From Nocardia sp. XZ_19_385 (GTDB taxonomy: Bacteria > Actinomycetota > Actinomycetes > Mycobacteriales > Mycobacteriaceae): a stretch of DNA of 64,000 nt. This document shows, in pieces, positions 43,414-53,013 of this stretch (the stretch's first letter is position 1; each line of letters begins with the position of its first letter). The stretch covers positions 1,426,001 through 1,490,000 of the forward strand of contig NZ_JACVEE010000002.1 of the NCBI RefSeq assembly GCF_015355755.1, written 5' to 3'. A program made the position numbers and the translations under genes. Under the pieces are notes generated by a model. That model worked only from the letters and a program-made list of their open reading frames with translations, ran no database searches and was not told the origin of the DNA.

Positions 43414-45185
43414 CCACCACAGCGACCGCGGAACCGCAGTCCGGCTTCAGCCACAGACAAATTCTGACGATCATGAGCGGCCTGATGCTCGGCATGCTCC
43501 TGGCCTCCCTGGACCAGACGATCGTCTCCACCGCCATCCGCACCATCGCCGACGACCTGCACGGTTACTCCATGCAGGCGTGGGCCACCACCGCCTACCT
43601 GATCACCGCCACCCTGGCGACGCCGCTGTACGGCAAGTTGTCCGACATGTTCGGCCGCAAACCGTTCTTCATGACAGCGATCGTGCTGTTCGTGCTCGGG
43701 TCGCTGCTGTGCACCCTGGCGCAATCGATGTACCAGCTGGCGGCGTTCCGCGCCTTCCAGGGCCTCGGCGCGGGCGGCCTGATGTCGCTGGCGCTGGCCA
43801 TTCTCGGTGACATCGTCAGCCCCCGGGAACGCGCCCGCTACCAGGGCTACTTCCTCGCGGTGTTCGGTACCTCCAGTGTCATCGGCCCGGTGCTGGGCGG
43901 CCTGTTCGCCGGGCAGGACACCATCCTCGGTGTCGCCGGCTGGCGCTGGGTGTTCCTGGTGAACGTGCCGCTGGGCCTGCTCGCGCTGGCCGTGGTGTCG
44001 AAGGTGCTGAAGCTGCCGAAGAAGCCGCACTCCACCGACCGGGTCGACTGGTGGGGCGTGGTGGTGCTGGCAGTCGGCCTGGTGCCGTTGCTCATCGTGG
44101 CCGAGCAGGGTCGCGAATGGGGCTGGGGCAGTCCGGCTTCCATCGCCTGCTACGTGATCGGCGTGGCCGGCATCCTCGGCTTCATCGTGGTGGAGAAGGG
44201 GCTCAAGGACACGGCGCTGATCCCGCTGCGGATCTTCGGCAACCGCACCTTCGCGCTCGGCGTGGTCATCTCGTTCGTGGTCGGCTCGGCCATGTTCGGC
44301 GGAATCTCACTGCTGCCGCAGTATCTGCAGGTGGTCAAGGGTGCGAGCCCGACCATGGCCGGTCTGCAGATGCTGCCGATGGTGCTCGGCCTGATGACCG
44401 GTTCGGTGCTGTCGGGTCAGCTGATCTCGCGGACCGGGCGCTACCGCGTCTTCCCGATCCTCGGCGCCTCCATGCTGACGCTGGGCCTGTTCCTGCTGCA
44501 CTTTCTCACCGCCGACAGCCCGCTGTGGCTGGCGATGATCTTCATGGCGTGCACCGGCTTCGGGCTCGGCAACCTGATGCAGCCGCTGACCCTGGCGCTG
44601 CAGAACGCGTTGCCGCCCAAGGACATGGGCGTGTCCACCGCGTCGGCGACCTTCTTCCGGCAGATCGGCGGCACGCTGGGTGTCGCGGTGTTCCTGTCGA
44701 TCCTGTTCTCGCAGCTGACGCCGAACATCACCGACCAGATGCAGAGCGCGGCCAAGGATCCGGCCTTCCAGCAGGCCGTGGTGGCCGGGCTGAACAGCAG
44801 CAACCCGGCCGATGTGGCGCTGTCGAAAGGACTTGCCGCGCACGATACGTCGGCCGCCGCGGACGTCCTGAAGGACAGTTCGATCATCCAGCAGCTGAGC
44901 CCGGAACTGGCCCGGCCCTTCCAGGTCGGCTTCGCCGATTCCATGTCGTCGGTGTTCCTGTCCGCGACCGGTATCGCGCTGATCGGCCTGATCCTGGTGC
45001 TGTTCTGGAAGGAGGTGCCGTTGCGGTCCGCGGGTGGCATCCAGGCCGCCGGCGCCGCCAAGAAGGAGCAGGAGTCGCCCTCGGTGCTGGAAACCGAAGT
45101 GGCGGTGGTGGATCAGGCCGGTCTGCTGCTCGCCGGTGGTGAGGTGGCGCAGCCGCCGACGCGGGGATCGGGCAAAAACACCTGA
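43410..45185 (+). CDS. MFS drug exporter, DHA2 family (14 helices)
   Basis: A 591-residue protein starting at a TTG coupled to the marR stop. The motif LASLDQTIVSTAIRTI in helix 1 and GKLSDMFGRKPFF in loop 2-3 are typical of EmrB/QacA-type proton antiporters, as are the 14 hydrophobic segments. A long loop near residues 435-500 (SAAKDPAFQQ...) lies before the last helix, and the C-terminal tail is cytoplasmic. Export of a hydrophobic drug is expected. Confidence 0.93.
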   Translation: MTTTATAEPQSGFSHRQILTIMSGLMLGMLLASLDQTIVSTAIRTIADDLHGYSMQAWATTAYLITATLATPLYGKLSDMFGRKPFFMTAIVLFVLGSLLCTLAQSMYQLAAFRAFQGLGAGGLMSLALAILGDIVSPRERARYQGYFLAVFGTSSVIGPVLGGLFAGQDTILGVAGWRWVFLVNVPLGLLALAVVSKVLKLPKKPHSTDRVDWWGVVVLAVGLVPLLIVAEQGREWGWGSPASIACYVIGVAGILGFIVVEKGLKDTALIPLRIFGNRTFALGVVISFVVGSAMFGGISLLPQYLQVVKGASPTMAGLQMLPMVLGLMTGSVLSGQLISRTGRYRVFPILGASMLTLGLFLLHFLTADSPLWLAMIFMACTGFGLGNLMQPLTLALQNALPPKDMGVSTASATFFRQIGGTLGVAVFLSILFSQLTPNITDQMQSAAKDPAFQQAVVAGLNSSNPADVALSKGLAAHDTSAAADVLKDSSIIQQLSPELARPFQVGFADSMSSVFLSATGIALIGLILVLFWKEVPLRSAGGIQAAGAAKKEQESPSVLETEVAVVDQAGLLLAGGEVAQPPTRGSGKNT

Positions 45186-45187
45186 GC

Positions 45188-46435
45188 ATGGACGTGCGCC
45201 ACTATCTCCGGGACCGGCTGCGGCAGTTACCTGCCGCGGTCGGTTATCTGGTGATGGGTGGCCTCACCAGCCTGGTTTCGATGTTCGCTGTCGTCGCGCT
45301 CGTGTTCGTGGCCGGGTTGAGCTTGATCGGCGTCGGAATACCGGCGATACCCGAGGCGATTCGGTTGCTGCGGCCCTTGGTCGCAGTCGAACGTCGCAGG
45401 GCTGCAAAGGAACTCGGCGTGCCGATCGAAGCTGCCTACCAGCCGTTGACCGGTGACCTGCGCCGGCAACTCACCACGGTTTTCGCCGACCCCGCCAATC
45501 TGCGCGATATCGGCTGGCTGCTGCTGCACGCGCTGACCGGGCTGGTGATGGGCTGTATCGCTTTCGCGTTGCCGCTCAGCGTGCTCAATCAAATCCTGCT
45601 GCTGGGGTATTGGAAGTTCCTCCCGGAAAACGCGCCCGCCTCCAATTTCGGTATCGACGTCGTCTCCTGGCCGACCGCGCTGCTGAGTGCGCTGCTGGCG
45701 GTGCCGCTGGCCCTGATCGCCCTCCAGACTCCGGTGTTCGCGCGGTCGCAGGCGCTGCTCGCGCGGGCACTGCTCGGTCCCGCCGAAGGGGCGGCACTAG
45801 CCGATCGAGTCGCCGAGCTGACCGCCACCCGGGCCGCCGCGCTCGACGCGCACGGCGCCGAATTGCGCCGTATCGAACGGGATCTGCACGACGGCGCTCA
45901 GGCCCGGATCGCGGCGGTGATCATGCAACTCGGTCTCGCCGACCAGCTCCGGGCACAGGATCCAGGCGCGGCCGACGCCATGGTCCGCAAGGCGCAGGAC
46001 ACCGCCACCGCCGCGCTGGCCGAGCTGCGGGATGTGGTGCGCAGCGTCTATCCGCCGGTGCTCTCCGATCGGGGGCTGGTCAGCGCGATCTCCGCGCTCG
46101 CGGCGCGCAGCCCGATCCCGTGTGTACTGGATCTGAGCGGTGTGGGCCGACGGCCCGCCGCGGTGGAGGCCGCGGCCTACTTCGTCATCGCCGAGGCGCT
46201 CACCAATGCCACCAAACACAGTGCTGCCCAGGGTATTTCCATCATCCTGGGTGGTGCGCCGGAGCTGCTGACCATCGAGGTCACCGATGACGGTGCGGGC
46301 GGCGCGCGGGAAACCGAGGATGGCGGGCTGGCGGGCATCCGGCGCCGAGCCGAAGCCCTGGACGGCCGGATGACGCTCACCAGTCCCGCGGGTGGGCCTA
46401 CTGTGTTGCGGGTGGAGTTGCCGTGCGGGTCATGA
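45188..46435 (+). CDS. sensor histidine kinase (NarL/DesK type)
   Basis: A 415-residue protein, 2 bp after the exporter stop. The N-terminal membrane sensor domain has paired helices (LTSLVSMFAVVALVFVAGL, LTGLVMGCIAFALPLSVLN, and TALLSALLAVPLALIALQ). The phospho-acceptor region HisKA_3 is ELRRIERDLHDGAQARIAAV near residues 220-239, and the ATPase part contains EALTNATKHS and DDGAGG. It phosphorylates the following regulator and may sense membrane or drug stress, given the co-located exporter. Confidence 0.92.
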   Translation: MDVRHYLRDRLRQLPAAVGYLVMGGLTSLVSMFAVVALVFVAGLSLIGVGIPAIPEAIRLLRPLVAVERRRAAKELGVPIEAAYQPLTGDLRRQLTTVFADPANLRDIGWLLLHALTGLVMGCIAFALPLSVLNQILLLGYWKFLPENAPASNFGIDVVSWPTALLSALLAVPLALIALQTPVFARSQALLARALLGPAEGAALADRVAELTATRAAALDAHGAELRRIERDLHDGAQARIAAVIMQLGLADQLRAQDPGAADAMVRKAQDTATAALAELRDVVRSVYPPVLSDRGLVSAISALAARSPIPCVLDLSGVGRRPAAVEAAAYFVIAEALTNATKHSAAQGISIILGGAPELLTIEVTDDGAGGARETEDGGLAGIRRRAEALDGRMTLTSPAGGPTVLRVELPCGS

Positions 46436-47067
46436 TCGCCGAGGACGACGCGCTGCTGCGCGAGGGCCTGGTCCTGTTGCTGAGCACCGCGGGCATCGAA
46501 GTGGTTGCGGCCGTGGACAATGCCGACGACTTCCTGACCGCGGTGACCGCCGACCGGCCGGACGCGGTGGTGGTCGATGTCCGGTTGCCGCCCACCTTCA
46601 CCGATGACGGGTTGCGCGCCGCCGTGCGCGCCCGCGCCATCCATCCGGGCCTGCCGGTGCTGGTGCTGTCGTCCTACGTCGAGGACAGCTATGCCGCCGA
46701 GCTGCTCGGCGACGGCGCCGGGGGTGTCGGCTATCTGCTCAAGGAGCGGGTCGGCAAGGTCGACCGCTTCCTCGACACGTTGCGCCGTGTCGCGGCCGGT
46801 GGCACGGCCATGGATCCAGAGGTGATCTCGCAGCTGCTGGTGCGGCGCAAGGCGGATGATCCCTTGGGCACGCTGACCGCGCGGGAACGCGAAGTGCTCG
46901 CCCTGATGGCGGAGGGACACAACAACGCCACCATCGCCGAGCGCCTCGTGGTCACCGAAGGCGCTGTGCTCAAACACATTCGAAGTATCTTCGCGAAGTT
47001 GGGGCTGGCGGCCGACGAGGTCGGGCACCGGCGTGTGCTCGCGGTCCTTGCCTACCTCAATGCCTGA
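46423..47067 (+). CDS. NarL/LuxR-type response regulator
   Basis: A 214-residue protein from GTG 46423, overlapping the kinase by 13 nt. The receiver domain has MIAEDDALLREGL, the phospho-Asp in VVVDVRLPP, and Lys in YLLKERVG. The helix-turn-helix is LTAREREVLALMAEGHNNATIAERL, then VTEGAVLKHIRSIFAKLGL. It is the partner of the upstream histidine kinase. A hairpin follows at once. Confidence 0.94.
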   Translation: MRVMIAEDDALLREGLVLLLSTAGIEVVAAVDNADDFLTAVTADRPDAVVVDVRLPPTFTDDGLRAAVRARAIHPGLPVLVLSSYVEDSYAAELLGDGAGGVGYLLKERVGKVDRFLDTLRRVAAGGTAMDPEVISQLLVRRKADDPLGTLTAREREVLALMAEGHNNATIAERLVVTEGAVLKHIRSIFAKLGLAADEVGHRRVLAVLAYLNA

Positions 47068-47068
47068 A

Positions 47069-47097
47069 ACGCCGGAACCCGCAGCGGGTTCCGGCGT
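47069..47097. terminator. hairpin between convergent genes
   Basis: ACGCCGGAACCCGC (47069-47082) is mirrored by GCGGGTTCCGGCGT (47084-47097). It directly follows the response regulator stop and precedes the end of the leftward peptidase gene. Confidence 0.8.
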
Positions 47098-47106
47098 CCG
47101 GAGGCG

Positions 47107-48618
47107 TCAGTCGACTCGGCAGGAGTAGTCCGCCTCGGGCAGCACGCCCGTGTCGAAATAGCTGTTGATCGCGCCGTACACGCAGGTGTTCGGGTAGCGC
47201 CCGAAGATGGCGTGGATCGGAACATCCTGCAGCGTCACCATCCGGGAACCGCTGAGCGCCTGGCGCATGGCCTGCGCCGCCCCGTAGGTGGTGCGGGTGT
47301 CGCCGGTGGACTGCACGATCAGCGCCGGCGACGAATTGCCCACGGCCGTAGGTGCTTCGGCGGGCGGAGCCCAGAAGGCGCACGGCGTGATGTTGTTGGA
47401 GAACGCGCCGAACACCGGCTGGCTCGCCCGCGCCGCCTCGATATTGCCCCAATACCAGGACGGATCCCGGGGCACGCCGACATCACCGCACATGATCGCC
47501 ATCTGGGCCGAACTGTCCCGCGGTAGCGCCTCGGTGACGAGGGCGAGGATTGTCGTCAGCTCCGGGCCGGGTTGCACGGTTTTGCCTTCGGCGGCGTCGG
47601 CGATCTGCCGGATCTGGGTGGCGATCAGCTCGTACTTGCGGGGGTCGTCGAGTCCGACGTAGGGCACCATCGGCAGCCAGTGGTCGTCGAGCAGGTATTC
47701 ACCCACCTTGATCGGGTCCCGCCCCGCACGCTCGATCAGCTTGACGAGTGTGGCCCGGACCTGATCTCGGGTTGCGCCCAAGCGGAATTCGCCGTCGTGA
47801 CCCGCCGCCCAATCCGCCCAGAGATCCAGCGCCGCCTCGTTGGCCGGGCCCATGTCCCGCAGCATGCCCGCGCCGTACCGGTGCGGGTCGACCGAGCTGT
47901 CCAGGACGAAGCGGTCGCTGCGTTCGGGGAACATCTGCATGAAGACCGCGCCCAGGTAGGTGCCGTAGGAGGTGCCGTAGTAGCTGATCCGGTCCGCCCC
48001 GAGCAGGCCGCGGATGACATCCATATCGCGGGCGGTGTTGCGGGTGTTGTAGTGCTGCAACGCATCCCCGTAGGCGGTGGCACAGCGCGCGGCCAACTCC
48101 GACTGCATCGCAACGGATTCCGCGAACGAGCCCGCGTCGACGCCCGCCGAATGCAGGCCGAAGCCACGCGGCCAGCCGCAGTTGATCGGCGTCGACCGGC
48201 CGACACCGCGCGGGTCCATGCCGATCAGATCGTAGGCGGCCCGGCCCTGCGGCGTGAGCCCCGAGCCGACCTCGACCATGAAGTCGAGCCCGGGCCCACC
48301 GGGTCCGCCGGAGTTGGACATCATGATGCCGCGGCGCTGGGCCGGGTCGGTGGCGGGGATCCGGGAGATCGCCATGGTGATGGTGCGGCCCTGCGGCTCG
48401 GCGTAATTCAGCGGCACCGTGACATCCGCGCACTGTGCGCCCGCCGGGTCCAGGCCGGGGTCGTCGCACGACTTCCATTGCAGCTCTTGCTGGGAGAAGC
48501 GAGCGAGCGGATCGGCCGGGGCGGCAACGGCCGTTCCGGCTCCGGCGAGTACGCCGGTGACCGCGGCCAGCACCGCGATCGTCCTCTGCTTGCGTTTCCT
48601 CCGCCGATCGACGGTCAT
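47107..48618 (-). CDS. secreted tripeptidyl aminopeptidase-like alpha/beta hydrolase
   Basis: A 503-residue protein from ATG 48618 (GGGAGAGG upstream). The signal peptide ends near AVAAPAD. It resembles the Streptomyces SlpD/Tap family: NSGGPGGPGLDFM is the oxyanion region, YYGTSYGTYLGAVF the nucleophile elbow, STGDTRTTYGAA the acid region, and a C-terminal CRVD closes a likely disulfide. The histidine is in DVPIHAIFG, atypical for the family (usually GH). It is a predicted exported serine exopeptidase. Confidence 0.85.
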   Translation of the reverse strand: MTVDRRRKRKQRTIAVLAAVTGVLAGAGTAVAAPADPLARFSQQELQWKSCDDPGLDPAGAQCADVTVPLNYAEPQGRTITMAISRIPATDPAQRRGIMMSNSGGPGGPGLDFMVEVGSGLTPQGRAAYDLIGMDPRGVGRSTPINCGWPRGFGLHSAGVDAGSFAESVAMQSELAARCATAYGDALQHYNTRNTARDMDVIRGLLGADRISYYGTSYGTYLGAVFMQMFPERSDRFVLDSSVDPHRYGAGMLRDMGPANEAALDLWADWAAGHDGEFRLGATRDQVRATLVKLIERAGRDPIKVGEYLLDDHWLPMVPYVGLDDPRKYELIATQIRQIADAAEGKTVQPGPELTTILALVTEALPRDSSAQMAIMCGDVGVPRDPSWYWGNIEAARASQPVFGAFSNNITPCAFWAPPAEAPTAVGNSSPALIVQSTGDTRTTYGAAQAMRQALSGSRMVTLQDVPIHAIFGRYPNTCVYGAINSYFDTGVLPEADYSCRVD

Positions 48619-48740
48619 GGATTCCTCTCCCGTTCGGGCCGGGCCGCACATCGTCCCGGTCCAGCTCGAGCCTAGGATTTCGAGCCCGTTCCGCCCATGG
48701 CGCGCACGCCCGAATCCGGGTTCGCGGCTGGGGGAGTGGT

Positions 48741-48764
48741 CACGGTAGTGCCAGCACTACCGTG
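48741..48764. promoter_or_regulatory. perfect 10-bp inverted repeat in a divergent intergenic region
   Basis: CACGGTAGTG (48741-48750) and CACTACCGTG (48755-48764) flank CCAG. The repeat lies between the divergent peptidase and CocE-type genes, about 90 bp before the latter. It is a strong operator candidate; no regulator gene is adjacent. Confidence 0.7.
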
Positions 48765-48852
48765 TCGAGGATTCCCAGGTCGGCGCGTCCTCGCTATCCT
48801 GTCTGGGACGGTCTTTTCGAGCATTGGGGCTCGGCCGGGCAAGGAGTGGGCA

Positions 48853-50802
48853 ATGGCGCCTTCTGGAGTGTCTCCGTTATCGCGGCCGCAGGAGCAGACG
48901 GGCCTGCCGCCCAACGCGCGGTTCGGGATCGGCCCGCGGCGCTATCACCGGATCCATGTGGATCGGGGTGTGGCCATCCGAATGTCGGACGGGACAGTGC
49001 TTTCCGCGGATATCACGCGCCCGGCGCACCGCCGCGGCCGGCCGGTCGCCGACCCCCTGCCCGCGATCATCACCCTGACCCCCTACAACAAGACCCTGAT
49101 GACCAGGGCCAATCCGCTCATCGACCTGGTCGGAGTAGCCGCGCCCCTGGTGGGACGGCTGGTCGCGCCTTCACCGAGCGGCCGGGCGGGTGGCCGGGAA
49201 ATGCTGCGCGCCCTCAGCGGTGGCACTCTGGACGCGGTCCGCGCCAGCCGAACATTGATCTCGCGCGGCTACGTGCACGTCAACGTGGATGTACGCGGCA
49301 CCGGAACGTCTACCGGCCGCATGCAGATCATGTCCGAGCGCGAGCAGCAGGACGCGCTCGAGGTGCTGTCCTGGGTGCGCGAACAGCCTTGGTGCAACGG
49401 CGATCTCGGAATGACCGGCATTTCCTACCTGGCCATCTCGGCACTCCAGGCGGCAGGCAGACGGCCCGCGGGCTTGAAAGCTGTGTTCGCCCTGGTCGGT
49501 TCGGAGGATCCGAACAAGGACCTCACCCTCACCGGCGGCGTGCAGTCGGTGTTCACGCCGTTCTGGCTGCTCGCGGTGAACGGGCTGAAATGGCTGCCGA
49601 GCGCGCCCGGCTTGATCAAGACCGGCGCCGCACCGCGCTACCTCTACGACCGGATCACCAGTCCGGTAACGAGATTGGGCTCGCTGCTCGGTGTCCTGCT
49701 GGACGACCAGCATCCCGAGCACTTCATCCAGCCGGACGCCGAGAGCCGCCGCGCCCGCATCGAGGACATCACCGCGGCGACCTGGATCCACGGCGGCTGG
49801 CACGACGTCTTCGATCGCTCACCCACCCGGTTGTTCGGGCGGCTCGCGCTGACCGGCGGCGCCAAACAGGTTGTGGTGGATGACGGTTTCCACATCAACC
49901 CGGGCTCCGGCTTCGGCGCCCCGGACAATCCGCAGCGCCTGGACCAGTTGCAGTGCGCGTTCTTCGACCGCTGGATCAAGGGCATCGACAACGGCATCGA
50001 CGCCTACGGACCGGTCACCGTGCGTCAGCTCGGCACCGGCAAATGGGTTTCCCGGCACCAGTTCCCGCATCCGCAGGCCCGCGTACATCGCTGGTACCTG
50101 TCGGGCGAATCCACCGGCACCGCCGGTCATGCCGCGGCCGACGGGACGCTGGGCGGTGAGATCGACTCCAGGACAACGCGTCTGAAGCTGCCCAGGCACC
50201 GCCTGCCGCTGCCCTCGCAGAGCGGCTCACTGATGCTGATGGGTGTGACCACTCTGCTCGGCGACAGCTGGACCTCCGACGACCGCGCCGCCCAGGCCCC
50301 GGCCGTGGTGTTCACCGGTGCCCCGATGGCCGCCGACACCCTGCTGTCCGGCGCGATGAACCTGCACCTGCGGGTCGTCGCCACCGGCACCGACGCGTTC
50401 TGGGCGGTGACGGTCTGTGATGTCGCCCCGAATGGCGCGACGGCCGTGCTCACCCGCGGCGCTCTGCTGTCCAGCCGCCGCGCGCTCGACGAGGACATCA
50501 GCCTGCACATCGACGGCGAACTGATCGCGGCCGAACATCCGCTCACCGCGGCATCGCTGCTCGAGGTGAAACCCGGTGTGCCGCACGAACTCGACATCGA
50601 CATCAATGCCACCGAGGCGGTGCTGCGCGCCGGGCACCGGCTACGGGTGGCGGTCACCAGGACCAGCTGGCCGCGCCACTTCCTCACTCCGGCGGTATCG
50701 CGGAAGATCAAGGACCAGTCGATCCTGCTCGATCCGCGTCATCCGAGCTGGCTCGCGTTCCTCGCCGTCGACACCACCGCCGCCGAGTCCGCCGCCGGAT
50801 AA
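48853..50802 (+). CDS. CocE/NonD family hydrolase
   Basis: A 649-residue protein from ATG 48853 with AAGGAG upstream. Core: VAIRMSDGTVLSADITRPA, NVDVRGTGTSTGRM, nucleophile in GMTGISYLAISALQAAG, acid in WIHGGWHDVFDRSPT, His in VVDDGFHINPGS. A jelly-roll PepX_C domain follows from about residue 400 (MNLHLRVVATGTDAFWAV). The group includes cocaine esterase, X-Pro dipeptidyl peptidase and acyl-ester hydrolases; the substrate is unknown. No clear signal peptide is visible. Confidence 0.88.
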   Translation: MAPSGVSPLSRPQEQTGLPPNARFGIGPRRYHRIHVDRGVAIRMSDGTVLSADITRPAHRRGRPVADPLPAIITLTPYNKTLMTRANPLIDLVGVAAPLVGRLVAPSPSGRAGGREMLRALSGGTLDAVRASRTLISRGYVHVNVDVRGTGTSTGRMQIMSEREQQDALEVLSWVREQPWCNGDLGMTGISYLAISALQAAGRRPAGLKAVFALVGSEDPNKDLTLTGGVQSVFTPFWLLAVNGLKWLPSAPGLIKTGAAPRYLYDRITSPVTRLGSLLGVLLDDQHPEHFIQPDAESRRARIEDITAATWIHGGWHDVFDRSPTRLFGRLALTGGAKQVVVDDGFHINPGSGFGAPDNPQRLDQLQCAFFDRWIKGIDNGIDAYGPVTVRQLGTGKWVSRHQFPHPQARVHRWYLSGESTGTAGHAAADGTLGGEIDSRTTRLKLPRHRLPLPSQSGSLMLMGVTTLLGDSWTSDDRAAQAPAVVFTGAPMAADTLLSGAMNLHLRVVATGTDAFWAVTVCDVAPNGATAVLTRGALLSSRRALDEDISLHIDGELIAAEHPLTAASLLEVKPGVPHELDIDINATEAVLRAGHRLRVAVTRTSWPRHFLTPAVSRKIKDQSILLDPRHPSWLAFLAVDTTAAESAAG

Positions 50803-50842
50803 ATGCACGGAATTCTCGCGGCCGATTCCCACCCGGCACAAG

Positions 50843-50876
50843 AAAAGCGGGAAGTCCCTAGGGACTTCCCGCTTTT
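50843..50876. terminator. 16-bp perfect palindromic terminator
   Basis: AAAAGCGGGAAGTCCC (50843-50858) and GGGACTTCCCGCTTTT (50861-50876) give A/T tails on both sides, so the structure can end transcription from both convergent neighbours. Confidence 0.92.
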
Positions 50877-50884
50877 CGCGGGAC

Positions 50885-51376
50885 TCAGTGTCCGCCGTTC
50901 TCCTGCAGACGCTTGAACGAAGCCTCGACCTCGGCCTCGGCCTCGGCGCGACCGACCCACTCCGAACCCTTGACGTACTTGCCGGGCTCCAGGTCCTTGT
51001 AGCGTTCGAAGAAGTGCTTGATGTCGGCCAGGTCATTCTCGGGCACGTCGGCCAGATCCTGGATGTGATCCCAGCGGTGATCACCCGCGGGCACGCACAG
51101 CACCTTGGCGTCGCCGCCCGCTTCGTCTTCCATCTTGTACATGGCGACGGGACGGGCCTCGACGATCACGCCCGGGTACACCGAGGCCGGCATCAGGATC
51201 AGCGCATCCAGCGGATCGCCGTCCTCACCGAGGGTGTTCTCGATGAAGCCGTAGTCGGCCGGGTAGACCATCGAGGTGTAGAGGTAGCGGTCGAGACGGA
51301 CGCGCCCGGTCTCGTGATCGACCTCGTACTTGTTGCGGGAACCCTTGGGGATCTCGATGGTGACGTCGAATTCCAC
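50885..51376 (-). CDS. ppa: inorganic pyrophosphatase (family I)
   Basis: A 163-residue protein. GTG 51376 is chosen because [20 protein letters not shown] is the conserved start and AAGGAGAT precedes it. Metal ligands are in [20 protein letters not shown] and [13 protein letters not shown], with [14 protein letters not shown] later. It hydrolyses pyrophosphate to drive biosynthesis. The equivalent of Rv3628; dacB diverges from it as in M. tuberculosis. Confidence 0.97.
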   Translation of the reverse strand: MEFDVTIEIPKGSRNKYEVDHETGRVRLDRYLYTSMVYPADYGFIENTLGEDGDPLDALILMPASVYPGVIVEARPVAMYKMEDEAGGDAKVLCVPAGDHRWDHIQDLADVPENDLADIKHFFERYKDLEPGKYVKGSEWVGRAEAEAEVEASFKRLQENGGH

Positions 51377-51539
51377 GCCATCTCCTTCTGCGCTGGTGCT
51401 GTTGTCTCGAGCAGGCACGACTGCCGACTCGCCAGGTTGTTCGGGGGAACGTTAGCGGTACGAGGATAGTGTGGTCGGTGGGGTTGCAGGACAGGTGCAC
51501 GGGGGAGTGCGCTCAGCGAAGCCAGGGAGACTGCTGCAC

Positions 51540-53000
51540 GTGGTAGGTGGCAACAACAACATGGGTGACGTCGCGCCCGCTCGACGGCGCCGGACGTGGA
51601 TCCCGATCGTGCTCGTGCTGGCCGTGCTGCTGGCGGCGGGCACCGCGGGTTTGGCGGTGCTGCGGCCGTGGACACCGGAGTTCCGGCACGGCGGGCTGAC
51701 CATCGCCGATCCACCGGCCCCGGTGAAACCGTCCCCGCAGGTGGCGCCCGCACCGCCGAACGCACCCGCGCCGACGCCCGCCGGACTCACGGTCGCGCTC
51801 GCGCAGGTCATCGCGAACCCGGATCTGGGCGCGTTCTCCGGGATCGTCACCGACGCGGACAGTGGAACCACGCTGTGGAGCCAGGACGCGGACCGGGCGA
51901 TGATTCCGTCCTCGACCGCGAAGATCATGCTCTCGGCCGCCGCGATGCTGGCCCTGCCCGCCGATTCCCGGGTGACCACCAAGGTGGTGACCGGCTCGGC
52001 CCCGAACGAACTGGTCCTGGTCGGCGGCGGTGATCCGACGCTGACCGCGCAGCCCGACGGCAAGGGCTACTACCCGGACGCGCCGCGCCTGTCCGACCTG
52101 GTCGAGCAGATCCGCAAGTCCGGCCGCAAGGCCGACACCATCGTCGTCGACACCTCTGCCTACCCCGGCCCGACCATGGCTCAGGGCTGGGAGGACAGCG
52201 ATATCCCCGGCGGTTCCATCGCCCCGATCGAATCGGTGATGATCGACGGCGGCCGTTTGGATCCGCTGGTCGAATACTCCCCGCGCACCCCGACCCCGGC
52301 GCTGGCCGCCGGGCAGGCGCTGGCCGCCGCGCTCGGCCTGGACCCCGCGAAGGTCCGCCTCGGCAATGCCGCACCGGGTGCGCCCGAGGTGGCCGCCGTG
52401 CGGTCCGCACCGCTCAAGGAACGGTTGCACCAGCTGATGGTGCACTCCGACAATGTGCTCGCCGAAACCGTCGCCCGCGAAATCGCCAAGGCCACCGGAC
52501 GGGAACCCTCGTTCGCCGGTGCCGTGGCCGCGGTGACCGCCACACTGAACAAGGCGGGCTTCGAGATGAGCGGGACGGTCATGCACGATGCGAGTGGGCT
52601 CTCCACCGACGACCGGGTGTCCCCGCGCGCGCTCGACGAGATCCTGGCCACTGCGGCTCAGCCCACCGGAAATCAGCTGGTGAAGCCGACCGGCACCAAG
52701 GCGGTGCCCGAAAACAGCCAGCTCGCCGCCACTTTGGCGCCTTTGCTGGATGACCTGCCCATCGCCGGCGCCACAGGTTCGCTGGCACCGCGCTATGTCG
52801 CCCAGAACCATCACGCGGCCGGCTGGGTGCGGGCGAAGACCGGAACTCTGTCGGTGTCGAGCACGTTGGTCGGTTATGTGCTCGACCGAGACGGCCGAGT
52901 ACTGACCTTCGCACTGATGTCGAACGATCGGCCGCCCGAGGCGAGCAGGCCCGCCTTGGATGCCATCGCCGGCACGTTGCGTAACTGTGGATGCTCGTGA
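51540..53000 (+). CDS. dacB: D-alanyl-D-alanine carboxypeptidase/endopeptidase (PBP4 family)
   Basis: A 486-residue protein from GTG 51540 (AGGGAGA upstream); ATG 51561 is an alternative. An N-terminal anchor (RTWIPIVLVLAVLLAAGTAGLAVL) is followed by a proline-rich linker. The penicillin-binding motifs are SSTAK (SxxK), HSDNVLAE (SxN) and AKTGT (KTG). It trims peptidoglycan stem peptides outside the membrane. It is the equivalent of Rv3627c. Confidence 0.93.
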   Translation: MVGGNNNMGDVAPARRRRTWIPIVLVLAVLLAAGTAGLAVLRPWTPEFRHGGLTIADPPAPVKPSPQVAPAPPNAPAPTPAGLTVALAQVIANPDLGAFSGIVTDADSGTTLWSQDADRAMIPSSTAKIMLSAAAMLALPADSRVTTKVVTGSAPNELVLVGGGDPTLTAQPDGKGYYPDAPRLSDLVEQIRKSGRKADTIVVDTSAYPGPTMAQGWEDSDIPGGSIAPIESVMIDGGRLDPLVEYSPRTPTPALAAGQALAAALGLDPAKVRLGNAAPGAPEVAAVRSAPLKERLHQLMVHSDNVLAETVAREIAKATGREPSFAGAVAAVTATLNKAGFEMSGTVMHDASGLSTDDRVSPRALDEILATAAQPTGNQLVKPTGTKAVPENSQLAATLAPLLDDLPIAGATGSLAPRYVAQNHHAAGWVRAKTGTLSVSSTLVGYVLDRDGRVLTFALMSNDRPPEASRPALDAIAGTLRNCGCS

Positions 53001-53013
53001 CGGGTGGTTGACC

